From assembly GCF_003856835.1 (NCBI RefSeq), contig NZ_CP034145.1:372001-436000 (forward strand): DNA of 64,000 nucleotides, written 5' to 3'. Of this stretch, positions 48,591 through 57,173 are shown piece after piece (position 1 is the first letter of the stretch; each line of letters starts with the position of its first letter). Both the position numbers and the translations under genes were made by a program. Source of the stretch: Haloplanus aerogenes. Lineage in GTDB: Archaea; Halobacteriota; Halobacteria; Halobacteriales; Haloferacaceae. Under the pieces are notes generated by a model. The model was not told the DNA's origin and made no database searches. It saw only the letters and a list, made by a program, of their open reading frames with translations.

Positions 48591-48600
48591 CGAATAAGCC
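48591..48600 (-). promoter_or_regulatory. TATA-like box of rnpB
   Basis: On the minus strand GGCTTATTCG is centred about 23-26 nt before the predicted RNA 5' end, with CGAAC upstream as a possible BRE. Confidence 0.5.
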
Positions 48601-48689
48601 GTTCGGTCACGAACTGGTCGGCCGAAATTCATCATGGTTCTTTTCGACGGAAAGGAAGACTTCAAGTCGGTTCGGCGCAACGTTGGCGT

Positions 48690-49292
48690 ATGTCCGAGGC
48701 GCAGACGGTACACCTTTCTTACGAGGACGGGGCTCGAGCGGTCGAACTGGCTCGTGAGGCCGTCGAGGCGTACGTACTCCAGGGGCAGCGAGAGCAGCCG
48801 GGAAGTATGCGCGACGCGTTCTACGCCCGAACGGGCGCGTTCGTCCGCATCACGTCCACCCGTGGCCGTGGCCGCCTCCGTGGCTGTGCCGGCGCGTATC
48901 GTGGCTCCGACCAGCTCGGCCACGCCATCGTCGACGCGGCCATCACCGCCGCATCCGGCGATTCCTGTGGCTCCGAAATCGAACCACCCGAACTCGAGAG
49001 CCTCAACATCTCCGTCTGTGTCGTCTGTAATCACGTCCTCACCAGCGATCCACTCTCCGACATCGAACTCGGCACACACGGCATCGCCATCGACGCCGAC
49101 GGGCAACACGCCTGGATGTACCCCACGCTTCCGGTCGAGAACGGCTGGAACGAAGAACAGTTCCTCACCCACGCCTGCCGGAAAGCCGGCCTCTCCCCGC
49201 TCGCCTGGCAGGACGACGACACCATGATCACCCTCTTCGAGGGACAGGTCTTCCGCGAGCGCCCCGAAGGCGGGAGCGTCGAACAGCTGTAG
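48690..49292 (+). CDS. AMMECR1 domain protein
   Basis: This 200-aa protein of the archaeal and eukaryotic AMMECR1 family carries the signature GRLRGCAGAYRG (LRGC motif), preceded by GAFVRITSTRGRG and followed by LESLNISVCVV, which is typical. The C-terminal part (WNEEQFLTHACRKAGL) also matches. The molecular function is not established; it is often near radical SAM or dioxygenase-like partners, which are absent here. It is divergent from rnpB. Confidence 0.9.
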   Translation: MSEAQTVHLSYEDGARAVELAREAVEAYVLQGQREQPGSMRDAFYARTGAFVRITSTRGRGRLRGCAGAYRGSDQLGHAIVDAAITAASGDSCGSEIEPPELESLNISVCVVCNHVLTSDPLSDIELGTHGIAIDADGQHAWMYPTLPVENGWNEEQFLTHACRKAGLSPLAWQDDDTMITLFEGQVFRERPEGGSVEQL

Positions 49293-49360
49293 CGCCGGTC
49301 GTCCTACGTACGAACCACCCGCCACCAGCGTATCGTACGGGAAAATAGTCGAAATCACGG

Positions 49361-49370
49361 GAAGATTTTA
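49361..49370 (+). promoter_or_regulatory. TATA-like box of the vapBC pair
   Basis: GAAGATTTTA is centred about 28-30 nt before ATG 49396, as for a leaderless transcript. Confidence 0.45.
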
Positions 49371-49395
49371 GCGTCATCACGGCCAACGAACGTGT

Positions 49396-49638
49396 ATGTC
49401 GAAGTCGACGGACGAACGGGGTCGGCTCTACCTCCCGAAAGACGTTCGCGACCGGTTCGGGGAGCGGTATCGTATCGTCGAGCTTCCCAGCCACGTCGCC
49501 CTCTTTCCTGTCGACGACGACCCGCTGGAGGGCCTTCGGGCCGCCGTCGGTGATGCGTTCGAGGGCGACGACGCTGACCGGTTGAAGGCGGACGCCCGGC
49601 GGGCCATCGCCCGCGAGGCTCGGGACGAGTCGGGGTAA
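49396..49638 (+). CDS. vapB: AbrB/SpoVT-type antitoxin (VapB-like)
   Basis: The 80-aa protein has an N-terminal swapped-hairpin DNA-binding domain (DERGRLYLPKDVRDRFGERY and YRIVELPSHVALFPV) and a C-terminal acidic-to-basic helix that should bind and neutralise the toxin. It is the first gene of a two-gene unit, with its stop 2 bp before the toxin start. Antitoxins of this type usually repress their own promoter. Confidence 0.85.
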   Translation: MSKSTDERGRLYLPKDVRDRFGERYRIVELPSHVALFPVDDDPLEGLRAAVGDAFEGDDADRLKADARRAIAREARDESG

Positions 49639-49640
49639 CC

Positions 49641-50039
49641 GTGTACGTCGAGACGGATTTCCTAGTGGCTCTGGTGAATGAGGAGGATTGGCTCCGCGGG
49701 TCCGTGCTTCGTGCGCTCGACGAGTACGACGTTCACACCTCGATTCTGGCGTACGCCGAGGTGTTGGTCCTGTTTTACGACCACGAGGCAGCCGAGTACG
49801 AAATCGACGCACCCCGAGCCGTCACCAACCTGCTCGAACTGGTCCCGATCAGGCCGGCCGCACACGAGGATGCCGTCCTCGCGGCGACGGTCTTCATCGA
49901 CGAGTACGACCTGACGCCCTTCGATGCTCTCCACGCCGGCGTCGCGGCGACGGCCGACGAAGTGGTCCTGTCGAGCGAGAAGGCCTACGATACGGTCGGT
50001 CTCGACCGACAGCCACTAGAGCCCGAGGAGTCAGGCTAG
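49641..50039 (+). CDS. vapC: PIN-domain toxin (VapC-like)
   Basis: This 132-aa predicted endoribonuclease starts at GTG 49641. The PIN acidic residues are present: Asp in VETDFLVAL, Glu in ILAYAEVLVLF, Asp in TPFDALHAGVAA and a late acidic site in VLSSEKAYDTVG. VapC toxins cleave tRNA or rRNA when the antitoxin is lost. Its 3' end overlaps the convergent pncB gene by 4 bp. The pair looks intact. Confidence 0.87.
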   Translation: MYVETDFLVALVNEEDWLRGSVLRALDEYDVHTSILAYAEVLVLFYDHEAAEYEIDAPRAVTNLLELVPIRPAAHEDAVLAATVFIDEYDLTPFDALHAGVAATADEVVLSSEKAYDTVGLDRQPLEPEESG

Positions 50040-51193
50040 CTCCCGTCCGATCCGAACCCCACAGCCTCGGCGTCGGCCAGCGCCCGCTCCGCCGTCGCGT
50101 CCAGATCGAACTCCCGAACCACCTCGCCGTCGCGAATCAGCGGTTCGAGGAGGGGTTCGCCGTCGGCCGGCCCCTCCCGCGCCGCGAGGCCGACGTGGTG
50201 GCCGCCGTCCGGGGTCCGGTAGACCTGCTTGGTCCCCGAGAGCTTTCCGCGCTTGGCCGCCGGCTCCCCGTCCACTTCGACGATGTCGAGCGCGAAGTCC
50301 ACGGGGTCGGCGTTGGAGACGTAGCCGCCGACGCCGAAGCCGTCGGCCACGTCGCGGAGTTCTCGGAGTTCCGCCGGGCCGAGGCCGCCGCTCACGAACA
50401 CGTCCACCCCGTCGATCCCCCGCGCGTCGAGTTCCCAGCGCACTTCCCGGACGATGTGTCTGAGGTCTCCCCGACGCGAGCCGGTGGTGTCGATGCGGAC
50501 ACTATCGAGGTCGTCGCCCAGCGTCTCGGCCGCTCGGAGTACCTCGTCCACCTCGTCGCTGTACGTGTCACACAGCGCGACTCGTGGCACCTCGGGCGCG
50601 ACGGCGTCGTCGAACGCCCGCCACGCCACCTCCTGATTCCCGCGCCCGAAACAGATCAGCAGGGCGTGGGGCATCGTCCCCGCCGCCTCGCGGTCGAGTA
50701 CCTCGCCCGCGGCGACGTGGGAGATGCCGTCGAGTCCCGCGAGCAACGCGCTCCGTTCGACGACAGCCGCGATGGAGGGGTGGACGTGTCGGGCGCCAAA
50801 GGAGAAGACGGTCGATTCCGGCGCCGCCCGCCGCGCTTCCAGTGCCGCCGTCGCCATCCCGCTGGCGTGCGAGAGGAAGCCGAGCAACGACGTTTCGAAC
50901 CGCGCGAACTCCAGATACGGCCCCTCGATCCGGAGGACCGGCCCGCCGTCGAACAGCCGTCCCTCCCGGATGGCGTCCACGTCGACCGCTAGCCCCTCCA
51001 GCAGCGCCGCGGCGTCTTTCACGCCCGCGAGCAGTTCGAAGTCGCCGTCGGGGAACTGGTCGGCCGTCACTTCCGCGACGACCGTCGGATTCCGGCCGGC
51101 GTGGCGGAGCGTCGTCTCCGTCCGTTGGAAGTACGCGTCGGTCGCCGTCCCGTCGCGAATGTCCTCGGGAGGGACGATGTCGAACGGTTGCAT
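50036..51193 (-). CDS. pncB: Nicotinate phosphoribosyltransferase
   Basis: This 385-aa enzyme of NAD salvage joins nicotinate and PRPP. Family regions seen are the N-terminal ATDAYFQRTETTL, FSFGARHVHPSIA with the catalytic His, and DTTGSRRGDLRHIVREVRWE. VFVSGGLGPAELREL forms the phosphate-binding loop. Cytoplasmic, single gene, no overlap upstream. The length fits the archaeal type. Confidence 0.9.
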   Translation of the reverse strand: MQPFDIVPPEDIRDGTATDAYFQRTETTLRHAGRNPTVVAEVTADQFPDGDFELLAGVKDAAALLEGLAVDVDAIREGRLFDGGPVLRIEGPYLEFARFETSLLGFLSHASGMATAALEARRAAPESTVFSFGARHVHPSIAAVVERSALLAGLDGISHVAAGEVLDREAAGTMPHALLICFGRGNQEVAWRAFDDAVAPEVPRVALCDTYSDEVDEVLRAAETLGDDLDSVRIDTTGSRRGDLRHIVREVRWELDARGIDGVDVFVSGGLGPAELRELRDVADGFGVGGYVSNADPVDFALDIVEVDGEPAAKRGKLSGTKQVYRTPDGGHHVGLAAREGPADGEPLLEPLIRDGEVVREFDLDATAERALADAEAVGFGSDGS

Positions 51194-51269
51194 AGCCGGC
51201 GGCTTCGCGCCGGCCGGTGAAAAGTCCGTTCGTTCGGTCGACGCGGTCGAAGAAGATTCGTCTTCATAC

Positions 51270-52730
51270 TTACGACGACGCGTCTCGGCCGGCGTGTACT
51301 GCGTCGAGCGCGTCGACCGTCGGCGCGTTGACGATGGTCACCGTCGTCCCGTTTCGCGTGACGCGGTAGGCGTCGGCGTAGGGGCCCGCTGGTACCACTA
51401 ACACGTTCCCTTCCCGCCGTTCCGCGCCCCGGCGCGTCCGCAACAGGTCGCGGTAGGCGATGGCAAAGGCGGCGGCATCGCCCGTCGTCGCCCACTCGGC
51501 CCGGAGGACGTAGCCGCCGGCTCCCGACTCGTTCCGGTAGGGGACGAGGCGGTCACCGACCCACCCCGCGGTGGTGGAGTGGGTGTAGTTGTAGGCGCGG
51601 TGCGGGCGCGAGGGGCGTTGCAGGTGGAACGTCTCCGTTCCGCCGTTCGCCCACACCATCGCGAACAGCGACGCCTCGCCGACCGTCGTCCCGGACGGCG
51701 AGCGGTCGAACCGACTCCAGTTGGCGTCGGAGCGATCCGGCACCCGCACCGTCGTCGCCGACCAGTCCGGGTAGCGTTCGGGGTGGATCACCTGCGCCGA
51801 ACTCGTCGGCGGGTCGGCGTAGGCGGCGTTCACTGTCTCCCAGCCACCCCGCTGGCGGAGGTGGTGAACGAACGCCGGCCCGTCGCTGTAGGGCTGGTAG
51901 GCGGCGACGTAGACGCCCATGTTGCCGTCGAGGCTCGCCCCCGGGCCGCTCGGTGGGCGGGGCAGACACGACCAGTTGCCGCCGCCCGTCCCGCGACAGC
52001 GCTTCTCGTACAGATCCTCGACGTAGCCCGCGTCGCCTTCGATCAGGCCCTGCCGCGCCAACTGCCCGTCCCGGGTCAGGTTCGCGCGGTCGAAAACGGA
52101 GGAAAAGTGCTGATCCTGCAGGGCGTGGACGAGTTCGTGGGCGAGCGTTCGGCGGTCGACGGTCGGCGTCTCCGAGTCACTGACCACCACGATCCGATCC
52201 TCGCTCGGGACGTACGATCCCTGTACCGACGCGCCGTAGAACGATTCGAACACCGACGCGACCGACTCGTCTTCCCCCACCAGCAGGAGTGCCTCCCACA
52301 CCTGCTCGTCCCACGCCGTCGCCGTCACGTTCTCGTCGGCGAGGTAGGCCTCCCGCGAGACCACCGTGACCGGGACCGTCGACTCGAACTCCAGCCCCCG
52401 GAGTCGCTCGACGCGCGCCATCGTCCGCGCGACGACCGCCTCCCGCTCGCTCGCGTTCAACCCGTCGGCCGTCGTCACCGGCAGCGACTCGTCGTACCAG
52501 TAGCCGCCCTCCCAGCCGAGACGGTCGGTCGCGGGGTCGTCGAAGCCGCCGTGGGCGGATGTGGAGACGGGAGTCGCCGTCTTCGTGGAGGTGCCCGTCG
52601 GATTCGTGGTCGACGTTCCCGTCGGTGACGGCGTGTTCGTCGCCGTCGACGACCCGTCCGGTCCGGCCGCCGTCCCCCCACAGCCGGCGAGGACGACGAG
52701 GAGCGCGAGCAGGACCGGGCGAAACTGCAT
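51270..52730 (-). CDS. HExxH-containing surface lipoprotein (Hvo_1808-like), paralogue 1
   Basis: The 486-aa protein has a lipoprotein signal (LLALLVVLAGCGG) and a Thr/Ser-rich linker. The ectodomain carries the zincin motif LAHELVHALQDQHF and a downstream acidic motif (EGDAGYVEDLYE) that could give the third zinc ligand, as in gluzincins. The C-terminal YADAYRVTRNGTTVTIVNAP resembles the paralogue next to it. It is a probable cell-surface metallopeptidase; proteolysis is inferred from the motif and the substrate is unknown. Confidence 0.83.
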   Translation of the reverse strand: MQFRPVLLALLVVLAGCGGTAAGPDGSSTATNTPSPTGTSTTNPTGTSTKTATPVSTSAHGGFDDPATDRLGWEGGYWYDESLPVTTADGLNASEREAVVARTMARVERLRGLEFESTVPVTVVSREAYLADENVTATAWDEQVWEALLLVGEDESVASVFESFYGASVQGSYVPSEDRIVVVSDSETPTVDRRTLAHELVHALQDQHFSSVFDRANLTRDGQLARQGLIEGDAGYVEDLYEKRCRGTGGGNWSCLPRPPSGPGASLDGNMGVYVAAYQPYSDGPAFVHHLRQRGGWETVNAAYADPPTSSAQVIHPERYPDWSATTVRVPDRSDANWSRFDRSPSGTTVGEASLFAMVWANGGTETFHLQRPSRPHRAYNYTHSTTAGWVGDRLVPYRNESGAGGYVLRAEWATTGDAAAFAIAYRDLLRTRRGAERREGNVLVVPAGPYADAYRVTRNGTTVTIVNAPTVDALDAVHAGRDASS

Positions 52731-52771
52731 ACTCCCGGGTCGGCGTCGGCGCGTGAAAAGGGTGCCGTCGA

Positions 52772-54391
52772 CTAGTCGAGTCGTCGCGCCACCGCGACTG
52801 CCGCAATAGCGGCGATCAGCGCGAGGGCGGCCGTGAGCGGGCCGAAGCCGGGGGCTTCGAGGCCGGTGGAGCCACCGTCGCTCTCACCGCCAGCGGCCGC
52901 CGTCGTACCTCGGGACTCGCCGTCACTCCCACTCGCGTCGTCGCTCTCGTCGCCGCCACTCGTACCTCCGTCCGTGGCCTGCGGCCGAATCCCGCTCAGT
53001 TGCTCGGCCGTCGGCGCGTTGACGATGGTGACGCGCGTCCCCTGCCGGTCGATGCGGAAGGCGTCGGCGTACTCGCCGCTCGGGATGACGTAGGTGTTGT
53101 CGCCCTGTGACCGCGCGTCGTGCGCGTCGAGGATGGCGCGGTAGGCGTTGTGGAACTGCGCGGCGTCCCGTTCGGTGTCCCACTCGGTCACCCAGACGTA
53201 GCCGTACTGGCCGTCGGAGACGCTCCCCTTGTAGTACGGGAACACCCGGTCGTTCCCCCACCCTGCCGAGGGCGCCGCGTCGTAGTTGTACATGTCGAGC
53301 GGACTGGTGGTCTGGACGACCGTGCGCGGGTTGATCGTTTGCGCGCCGGCCGTCCGCGCCTGGTACCAGAACATCACGTACATCGAGGCTTCCCCGACCG
53401 TGTCCGACCCGCTTTCACCTTGATCGGGGAACGTCTGCCAGCCGTTTCGGGCACGGTTCTCGTACTCGATGGGGACCGGTTCCTCGTCGGTCAGGTGGAT
53501 CACCTGCTCGGTCGATTCCGGTGGGTTCTCGAAGGCGTCGTTGACGGCTGCCCAGCCACCCTGCTGGCGGAGCCAGTCGATGTAGACCGGGCCGTCGGAG
53601 TAGGGCTGGAGGAGCGTCAGGAGGATGCCGAGGTTCGGCGGTTCTTGCGTGCCGCTCGGTCCGTCGCTCGGCGTCTCGACGCACTGCCACTCGACGCCAC
53701 ACCGCTGCGTGTAGCGCGTCTCGACGTAGTTGGCCTCGCCCTCGACGACGCCGTCGGTCGCTAAGCCGGCGTCTTGGGTCTCTGTGCGCGTGATCTGCTC
53801 GCCGAGGTCACCCTGCTGGTCCTGCAGGGCGTGGGTGAGTTCGTGTACCAGCGTCGCGTTGTCGATGGTCGGACTGTTCGGGGAGTCGGTGATGATCCGG
53901 ATGCGGTCGTCGCCGGGCGCGTAGAAGCCCGCCGTCGTCTGGCCGCTCGCGGAGCGGAGCGCCTCGTTCGCTTCCCGATCCTCGCCGATGATGAACAGTG
54001 CCTCCCACACCTGATCGTTCCACGCGTCGTACGAGGCGTTGGGCGTGACGTTCTGGTTGCGCTGGCTCTGGAACTCCTCGCGCGAGAGGATTTCGACGGG
54101 CACGTCGCTCTCGAACTCCGCTTGTCGGACGTACTCGACGCGCGCCATCGCTCTGGAGATGTACGCGTCGAGTTCCTCGTCGGAGAGGCCGTCGGACTGG
54201 TCGACGTCGATCTCGTCGTCGTGCCAGTAGCCGCCCTCCCACCCGATCGTGTCGCTGTCGGGATCGGCGCGCTGTTGCACGACGTCCCGGTCACCGTCGA
54301 CCGCCGCCGGTCCGTCGCTCGCGGCCACCGCCGGAGCGACCGCCGCCAGCACCATCAGTACCGCGAAAACCACGGATGCCCGCTTTCGCAT
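52772..54391 (-). CDS. HExxH-containing surface protein with PGF-CTERM anchor, paralogue 2
   Basis: The 539-aa paralogue has a cleavable signal (ASVVFAVLMVLAAVAPAVAA), the zincin motif VHELTHALQDQQG and the downstream EGEANYVETRY. A Gly/Ser-rich stalk and a C-terminal PGF-CTERM segment (APGFGPLTAALALIAAIAAV then ARRLD) mark it for archaeosortase processing and lipid attachment. Sequence blocks such as IGWEGGYWHDD and FRIDRQGTRVTIVNAPT are shared with paralogue 1, which uses a lipobox instead. The two genes are 41 bp apart in tandem, a clear local duplication. Confidence 0.85.
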   Translation of the reverse strand: MRKRASVVFAVLMVLAAVAPAVAASDGPAAVDGDRDVVQQRADPDSDTIGWEGGYWHDDEIDVDQSDGLSDEELDAYISRAMARVEYVRQAEFESDVPVEILSREEFQSQRNQNVTPNASYDAWNDQVWEALFIIGEDREANEALRSASGQTTAGFYAPGDDRIRIITDSPNSPTIDNATLVHELTHALQDQQGDLGEQITRTETQDAGLATDGVVEGEANYVETRYTQRCGVEWQCVETPSDGPSGTQEPPNLGILLTLLQPYSDGPVYIDWLRQQGGWAAVNDAFENPPESTEQVIHLTDEEPVPIEYENRARNGWQTFPDQGESGSDTVGEASMYVMFWYQARTAGAQTINPRTVVQTTSPLDMYNYDAAPSAGWGNDRVFPYYKGSVSDGQYGYVWVTEWDTERDAAQFHNAYRAILDAHDARSQGDNTYVIPSGEYADAFRIDRQGTRVTIVNAPTAEQLSGIRPQATDGGTSGGDESDDASGSDGESRGTTAAAGGESDGGSTGLEAPGFGPLTAALALIAAIAAVAVARRLD

Positions 54392-54439
54392 ACCCCCCGT
54401 TAGGAGCCGTTACGGAAGTACCTTGCCCGGGGTGCCCGG

Positions 54440-55187
54440 CTACCGTTCGATGACCGTCCTCTCGGCGCCGACGGCGATTTCGACCCCCTCGGCGTCGACG
54501 ACGGCTTTCAGATTCGATCCGGTTGGCGTCGCCTCCTGCGTCCAGTCCCCGGCGTCACGGCGGAACACGACGCCACCGCCGCCGACGGTCAGCCCGTGCG
54601 CGCCAGAACGCTCCACGTCACGGAGCGACGCATCGCCGGTGTCCTCTCGTCGCCACTCCGAGCCGTTCCAGTGGTACGCCGTCCCGCCACCCCCGACGAC
54701 CGTCAGGTCGTCCGTGGCGTCCGAGTCGACGCCGTAGAAGTTGTGGTTGGCGTCCGCGATGCCGACCTTCTTCCACGTCGACCCGTCGTCGGTGACGAAG
54801 ACGGTCTTGTTGCCGTCGACCGCGTGCCCCGAACGGGGACCGTGGAGGTCGAGGGCGTTGACGTTGGAGTCGCTGCCGGGCGTGACGGCGTCCCACGTTC
54901 CGGGTTCGCCGTCGTCGGTCACGTCGGACCCGTAGCGGTTGTTGCCGTTGTCGGTCGGCCCGCCGCTGGCGGCGATGCCCCACGCCTCGTCGCCACGTTC
55001 GAGGACGTAGCCGCTCGCCGACGGCGTACGCGCCGGCGGCCGTCGATTCCACGTCGTACAGCGCCACCCCCACCGGCGTCTCCGCGGTCAGCCACACGCG
55101 GTCCGCGGCGCCGATGGTCGGCACGGTCGCCAGCGCGGCGACCGCTGCGGTACTCCGGAGAAATCCACGGCGAGTCGTGTCTCGCAT
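54440..55187 (-). pseudogene. Frameshifted Tat-exported beta-propeller (BNR/YCF48-like) protein
   Basis: The first part (ATG 55187) has a Tat signal (DTTRRGFLRSTAAVAALATV) and reads AETPVGVALYDVESTAAGAY up to about position 55022. The rest continues in the +1 frame from ASGYVLERGDEAWGIAASGG to the stop at 54440. Removing one G in GTCGGCG would restore a single frame of about 248 codons. The downstream part has repeats such as GKNKTVFVTDDGSTWKKVG-like blades (NKTVFVTDDGSTWKKVG). It may be a true pseudogene, a sequencing error or a programmed frameshift. Its function, if intact, is unknown. Confidence 0.72.
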
Positions 55188-55318
55188 CGATCGATCACTC
55201 CACCCGGCGCTCATGGCCGAGGGGATTGTAAAATGGGATGCCGTTAACGCCGCTTCGGGACGATTAACGGTAGTTTAATGGAATTTATCGGGTGTATCGC
55301 GACTTCCGACGGTTCCTA

Positions 55319-55576
55319 CTACGCCTCGTCGTCGGCGAAGAGGTCGTCGACGGCGTCCTGTGCCGCGCGCGCGGCCTCGTCGGCCACCGCTTCGGGGTCC
55401 GGGTCGTCCTCGCCGTCCGGCGCGTTCAGGTACACGTCGACTTCGAGGACGCCCTCCTCGAACGTCACCGTCACGTCCAGATCACGCACGTCGGACTGAC
55501 GGTAGTGGGCGAAGACGACACCTTCGGCCGCCTCGGCGGCCGTCTGGACGACGGTCTCGTCGTCGGGCTCGGCCAC
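55319..55576 (-). CDS. DUF3194 family protein
   Basis: The 85-aa acidic protein from GTG 55576 contains TAAEAAEGVVFAHYRQSDVR and DLDVTVTFEEGVLEVDVYLN, the family hallmark next to archaeal prefoldin beta. The GTG is chosen because it begins just 4 bp after the pfdB stop; the longer frame to 55633 lies inside pfdB. The protein may form a small alpha-beta fold. Its role in the operon is not known. Confidence 0.82.
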   Translation of the reverse strand: MAEPDDETVVQTAAEAAEGVVFAHYRQSDVRDLDVTVTFEEGVLEVDVYLNAPDGEDDPDPEAVADEAARAAQDAVDDLFADDEA

Positions 55577-55580
55577 GGCC

Positions 55581-55973
55581 TTACGCGCCGCCGGCGCCGC
55601 CCGGTCCCATCGGACCGCCGCCACCAGCGCCACCCTGCAGCATCTGCTGGAGCTCCTGCTGGAGCGATTCGAACTGGTCGCGGACGCGCTCTTCCTGTTT
55701 GCTCAGCTGTTCGACGCGAACCTCCAGACTCTCGACTTTCTCCTCGAGGTCGTCGTAGGCGTCGTCGTACCCGGTCGAGACGAGAAGCTGACCGACCTCG
55801 CGGTACATCTCGGTGTCCTCGTCGATGTCCTCCAGCGCGTCGAGCGCCGTCTGGGACTCGTTGAGCGTCGTCTCGGCCTGCTGTTTCTGCGCTGCGACCT
55901 GCTGGGCCGTCTCCTGCAGATCCTGCAGTTCTTCGAGTTTCTCCTGAGCCTCCGGCGGCAGATTCCCTTGCAT
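55581..55973 (-). CDS. pfdB: Prefoldin subunit beta
   Basis: This 130-aa chaperone subunit has two long coiled-coil helices (start [20 protein letters not shown], later [19 protein letters not shown]) around a short beta-hairpin ([16 protein letters not shown]). A Gly-rich tail follows ([13 protein letters not shown]). With the alpha subunit it forms a hexamer that holds unfolded proteins for the thermosome. The alpha subunit gene is not in the window. It is part of the conserved rpl37ae-rpoP-pcc1-pfdB run. Confidence 0.93.
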   Translation of the reverse strand: MQGNLPPEAQEKLEELQDLQETAQQVAAQKQQAETTLNESQTALDALEDIDEDTEMYREVGQLLVSTGYDDAYDDLEEKVESLEVRVEQLSKQEERVRDQFESLQQELQQMLQGGAGGGGPMGPGGAGGA

Positions 55974-56062
55974 GCGCGAAGCGTTGGGGCCCGGAGTGAA
56001 AAAGCCCCGTATTCCGTACCGCGCGTCGGCCGCCGGCCGCCGGCGCCCCGGCCGCCGTCCCC

Positions 56063-56347
56063 TCACGTCCGTCTGGCGGTCTCCGCGCCGGCCGCGACCG
56101 TCTCCGCCACGTCCAGCAACCGAATCCAGGTGTTCGTGCCCGCGCGGAGGGCAACGAGATCGGCCGCCCCGATCCGCACCTCGACCGTCCGGCCGTCGCG
56201 GTCGACCGTCGCTGCCGACCGCGCGTCGTCGATTTCGCCCACCTCGACCCGGACGCTCCGCTCGACGGTTCGGGCGCGTCGCTCCGTGTCGTACTCGAAC
56301 TGCAGAGAGAGGTGGTGTGGTGCGTCGTCGACGGACGACTCGACCAC
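56063..56347 (-). CDS. pcc1: KEOPS complex subunit Pcc1
   Basis: This 94-aa protein of the KEOPS complex supports t6A modification of tRNA. Its alpha-beta pattern matches Pcc1: a strand [20 protein letters not shown], then [20 protein letters not shown], and a C-terminal helix ([14 protein letters not shown]). It follows rpoP by 4 bp. Pcc1 mediates dimerisation of the complex. Confidence 0.88.
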   Translation of the reverse strand: MVESSVDDAPHHLSLQFEYDTERRARTVERSVRVEVGEIDDARSAATVDRDGRTVEVRIGAADLVALRAGTNTWIRLLDVAETVAAGAETARRT

Positions 56348-56351
56348 AGTG

Positions 56352-56486
56352 TTACTCGACGTTGACTTCCTTGACCGTCGGCGCGCGCTCCTTCAGGAGC
56401 ACCCGATGCCCGCAGTAGGGACAGCGGACGCCGCCGTACTCGTCGAGTTCGACGTCGCGCTTACACCGGGAACACTTGTAGCTCAT
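56352..56486 (-). CDS. rpoP: DNA-directed RNA polymerase subunit P (Rpb12)
   Basis: This 44-aa protein folds around one zinc ion held by [10 protein letters not shown] and [10 protein letters not shown]. The remainder ([14 protein letters not shown]) is the conserved tail that binds the Rpo3 side of RNA polymerase. It starts one base after the rpl37ae stop. Longer upstream frames are shadow. Confidence 0.93.
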   Translation of the reverse strand: MSYKCSRCKRDVELDEYGGVRCPYCGHRVLLKERAPTVKEVNVE

Positions 56487-56487
56487 A

Positions 56488-56760
56488 TTATTCGTCGTCG
56501 TCGGTAGCGAGCGCCGCGCGGATCGACCGTCTGACGGTGCGGCCGCCGGGCGTCTCGGGCCGGTACGCCCCGCCCGTGAACACTTCGCCGGTCTCCTCGT
56601 TCTTCCAGACGCCGGTCCCGATGCGGGTGACGCTGTCACCGTCGAGGGTGGCGTTCTGCATGTCGCTCTCGATCTCCTTGACGCGCCGGCGGGCGACACG
56701 CCCGTAGCGCGCGCCAAATCGGCCCGCGCTCCCGGTGCTGCGTGCCTTGTTCTCGGCCAT
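56488..56760 (-). CDS. rpl37ae: Large ribosomal subunit protein eL43 (L37Ae), cysteine-less form
   Basis: This 90-aa ribosomal protein has the N-terminal signature [20 protein letters not shown] and the C-terminal [20 protein letters not shown]. The central zinc finger normally has two Cys pairs; here the positions read [20 protein letters not shown] and NEETGEVF, with no cysteine at all. The fold would have to be stabilised without zinc. It heads the rpoP-pcc1-pfdB operon, so it is probably the main copy, though another zinc-bearing copy could exist elsewhere in the genome. Confidence 0.88.
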   Translation of the reverse strand: MAENKARSTGSAGRFGARYGRVARRRVKEIESDMQNATLDGDSVTRIGTGVWKNEETGEVFTGGAYRPETPGGRTVRRSIRAALATDDDE

Positions 56761-56970
56761 AGTACCGCTGAATACCGGAAGCGAACGGATAAACCCTGCG
56801 AGTTGGCGCTACCGAAAGCCGTCAGACGACGATACGACCGTCGGCGGCGAGTTCCGGCCGGAAACGACCCTTTCACGAACCACTCCAACGTCCTGCCGGT
56901 GGTCACTGGCGACGGCACCGACGGACGGCGCGTCCCAGAGGTTTAGTATCAGTGTCAACTACTCCCACGC

Positions 56971-57138
56971 ATGGCTGGGCTCGTCAAGACCATCTACGCG
57001 GCCGCCGCCATCACCGTCGCGGTCCTCGGACTCCTGTTCGTGATGTTCGTGGTGGGTGACCGGGACCGCGGGCTGCTCGTCGAGGGTGCCATCGCCATCA
57101 TCCTGTTGATCGGCCTCGGTGCAACCCTCCTCGTATAG
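56971..57138 (+). CDS. Small membrane protein, 55 aa
   Basis: The short frame from ATG 56971 encodes two helices (IYAAAAITVAVLGLLFVMFV and LVEGAIAIILLIGLGATLLV) linked by VGDRDRGL. A TTTAGTATC element at about 56942-56950 is 25-28 nt upstream, supporting a leaderless transcript. It converges with the ZIP transporter gene. The family is unknown. Confidence 0.6.
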   Translation: MAGLVKTIYAAAAITVAVLGLLFVMFVVGDRDRGLLVEGAIAIILLIGLGATLLV

Positions 57139-57173
57139 CGACTCGCCCGTGCGGACTCCGGAGTGGGGTCGGG

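Noticed and set aside
48095-48690. Several short open frames in the rnpB region, for example 48280-48597
   Set aside because: The conserved RNase P RNA elements on the minus strand explain this segment; the frames have no protein character.
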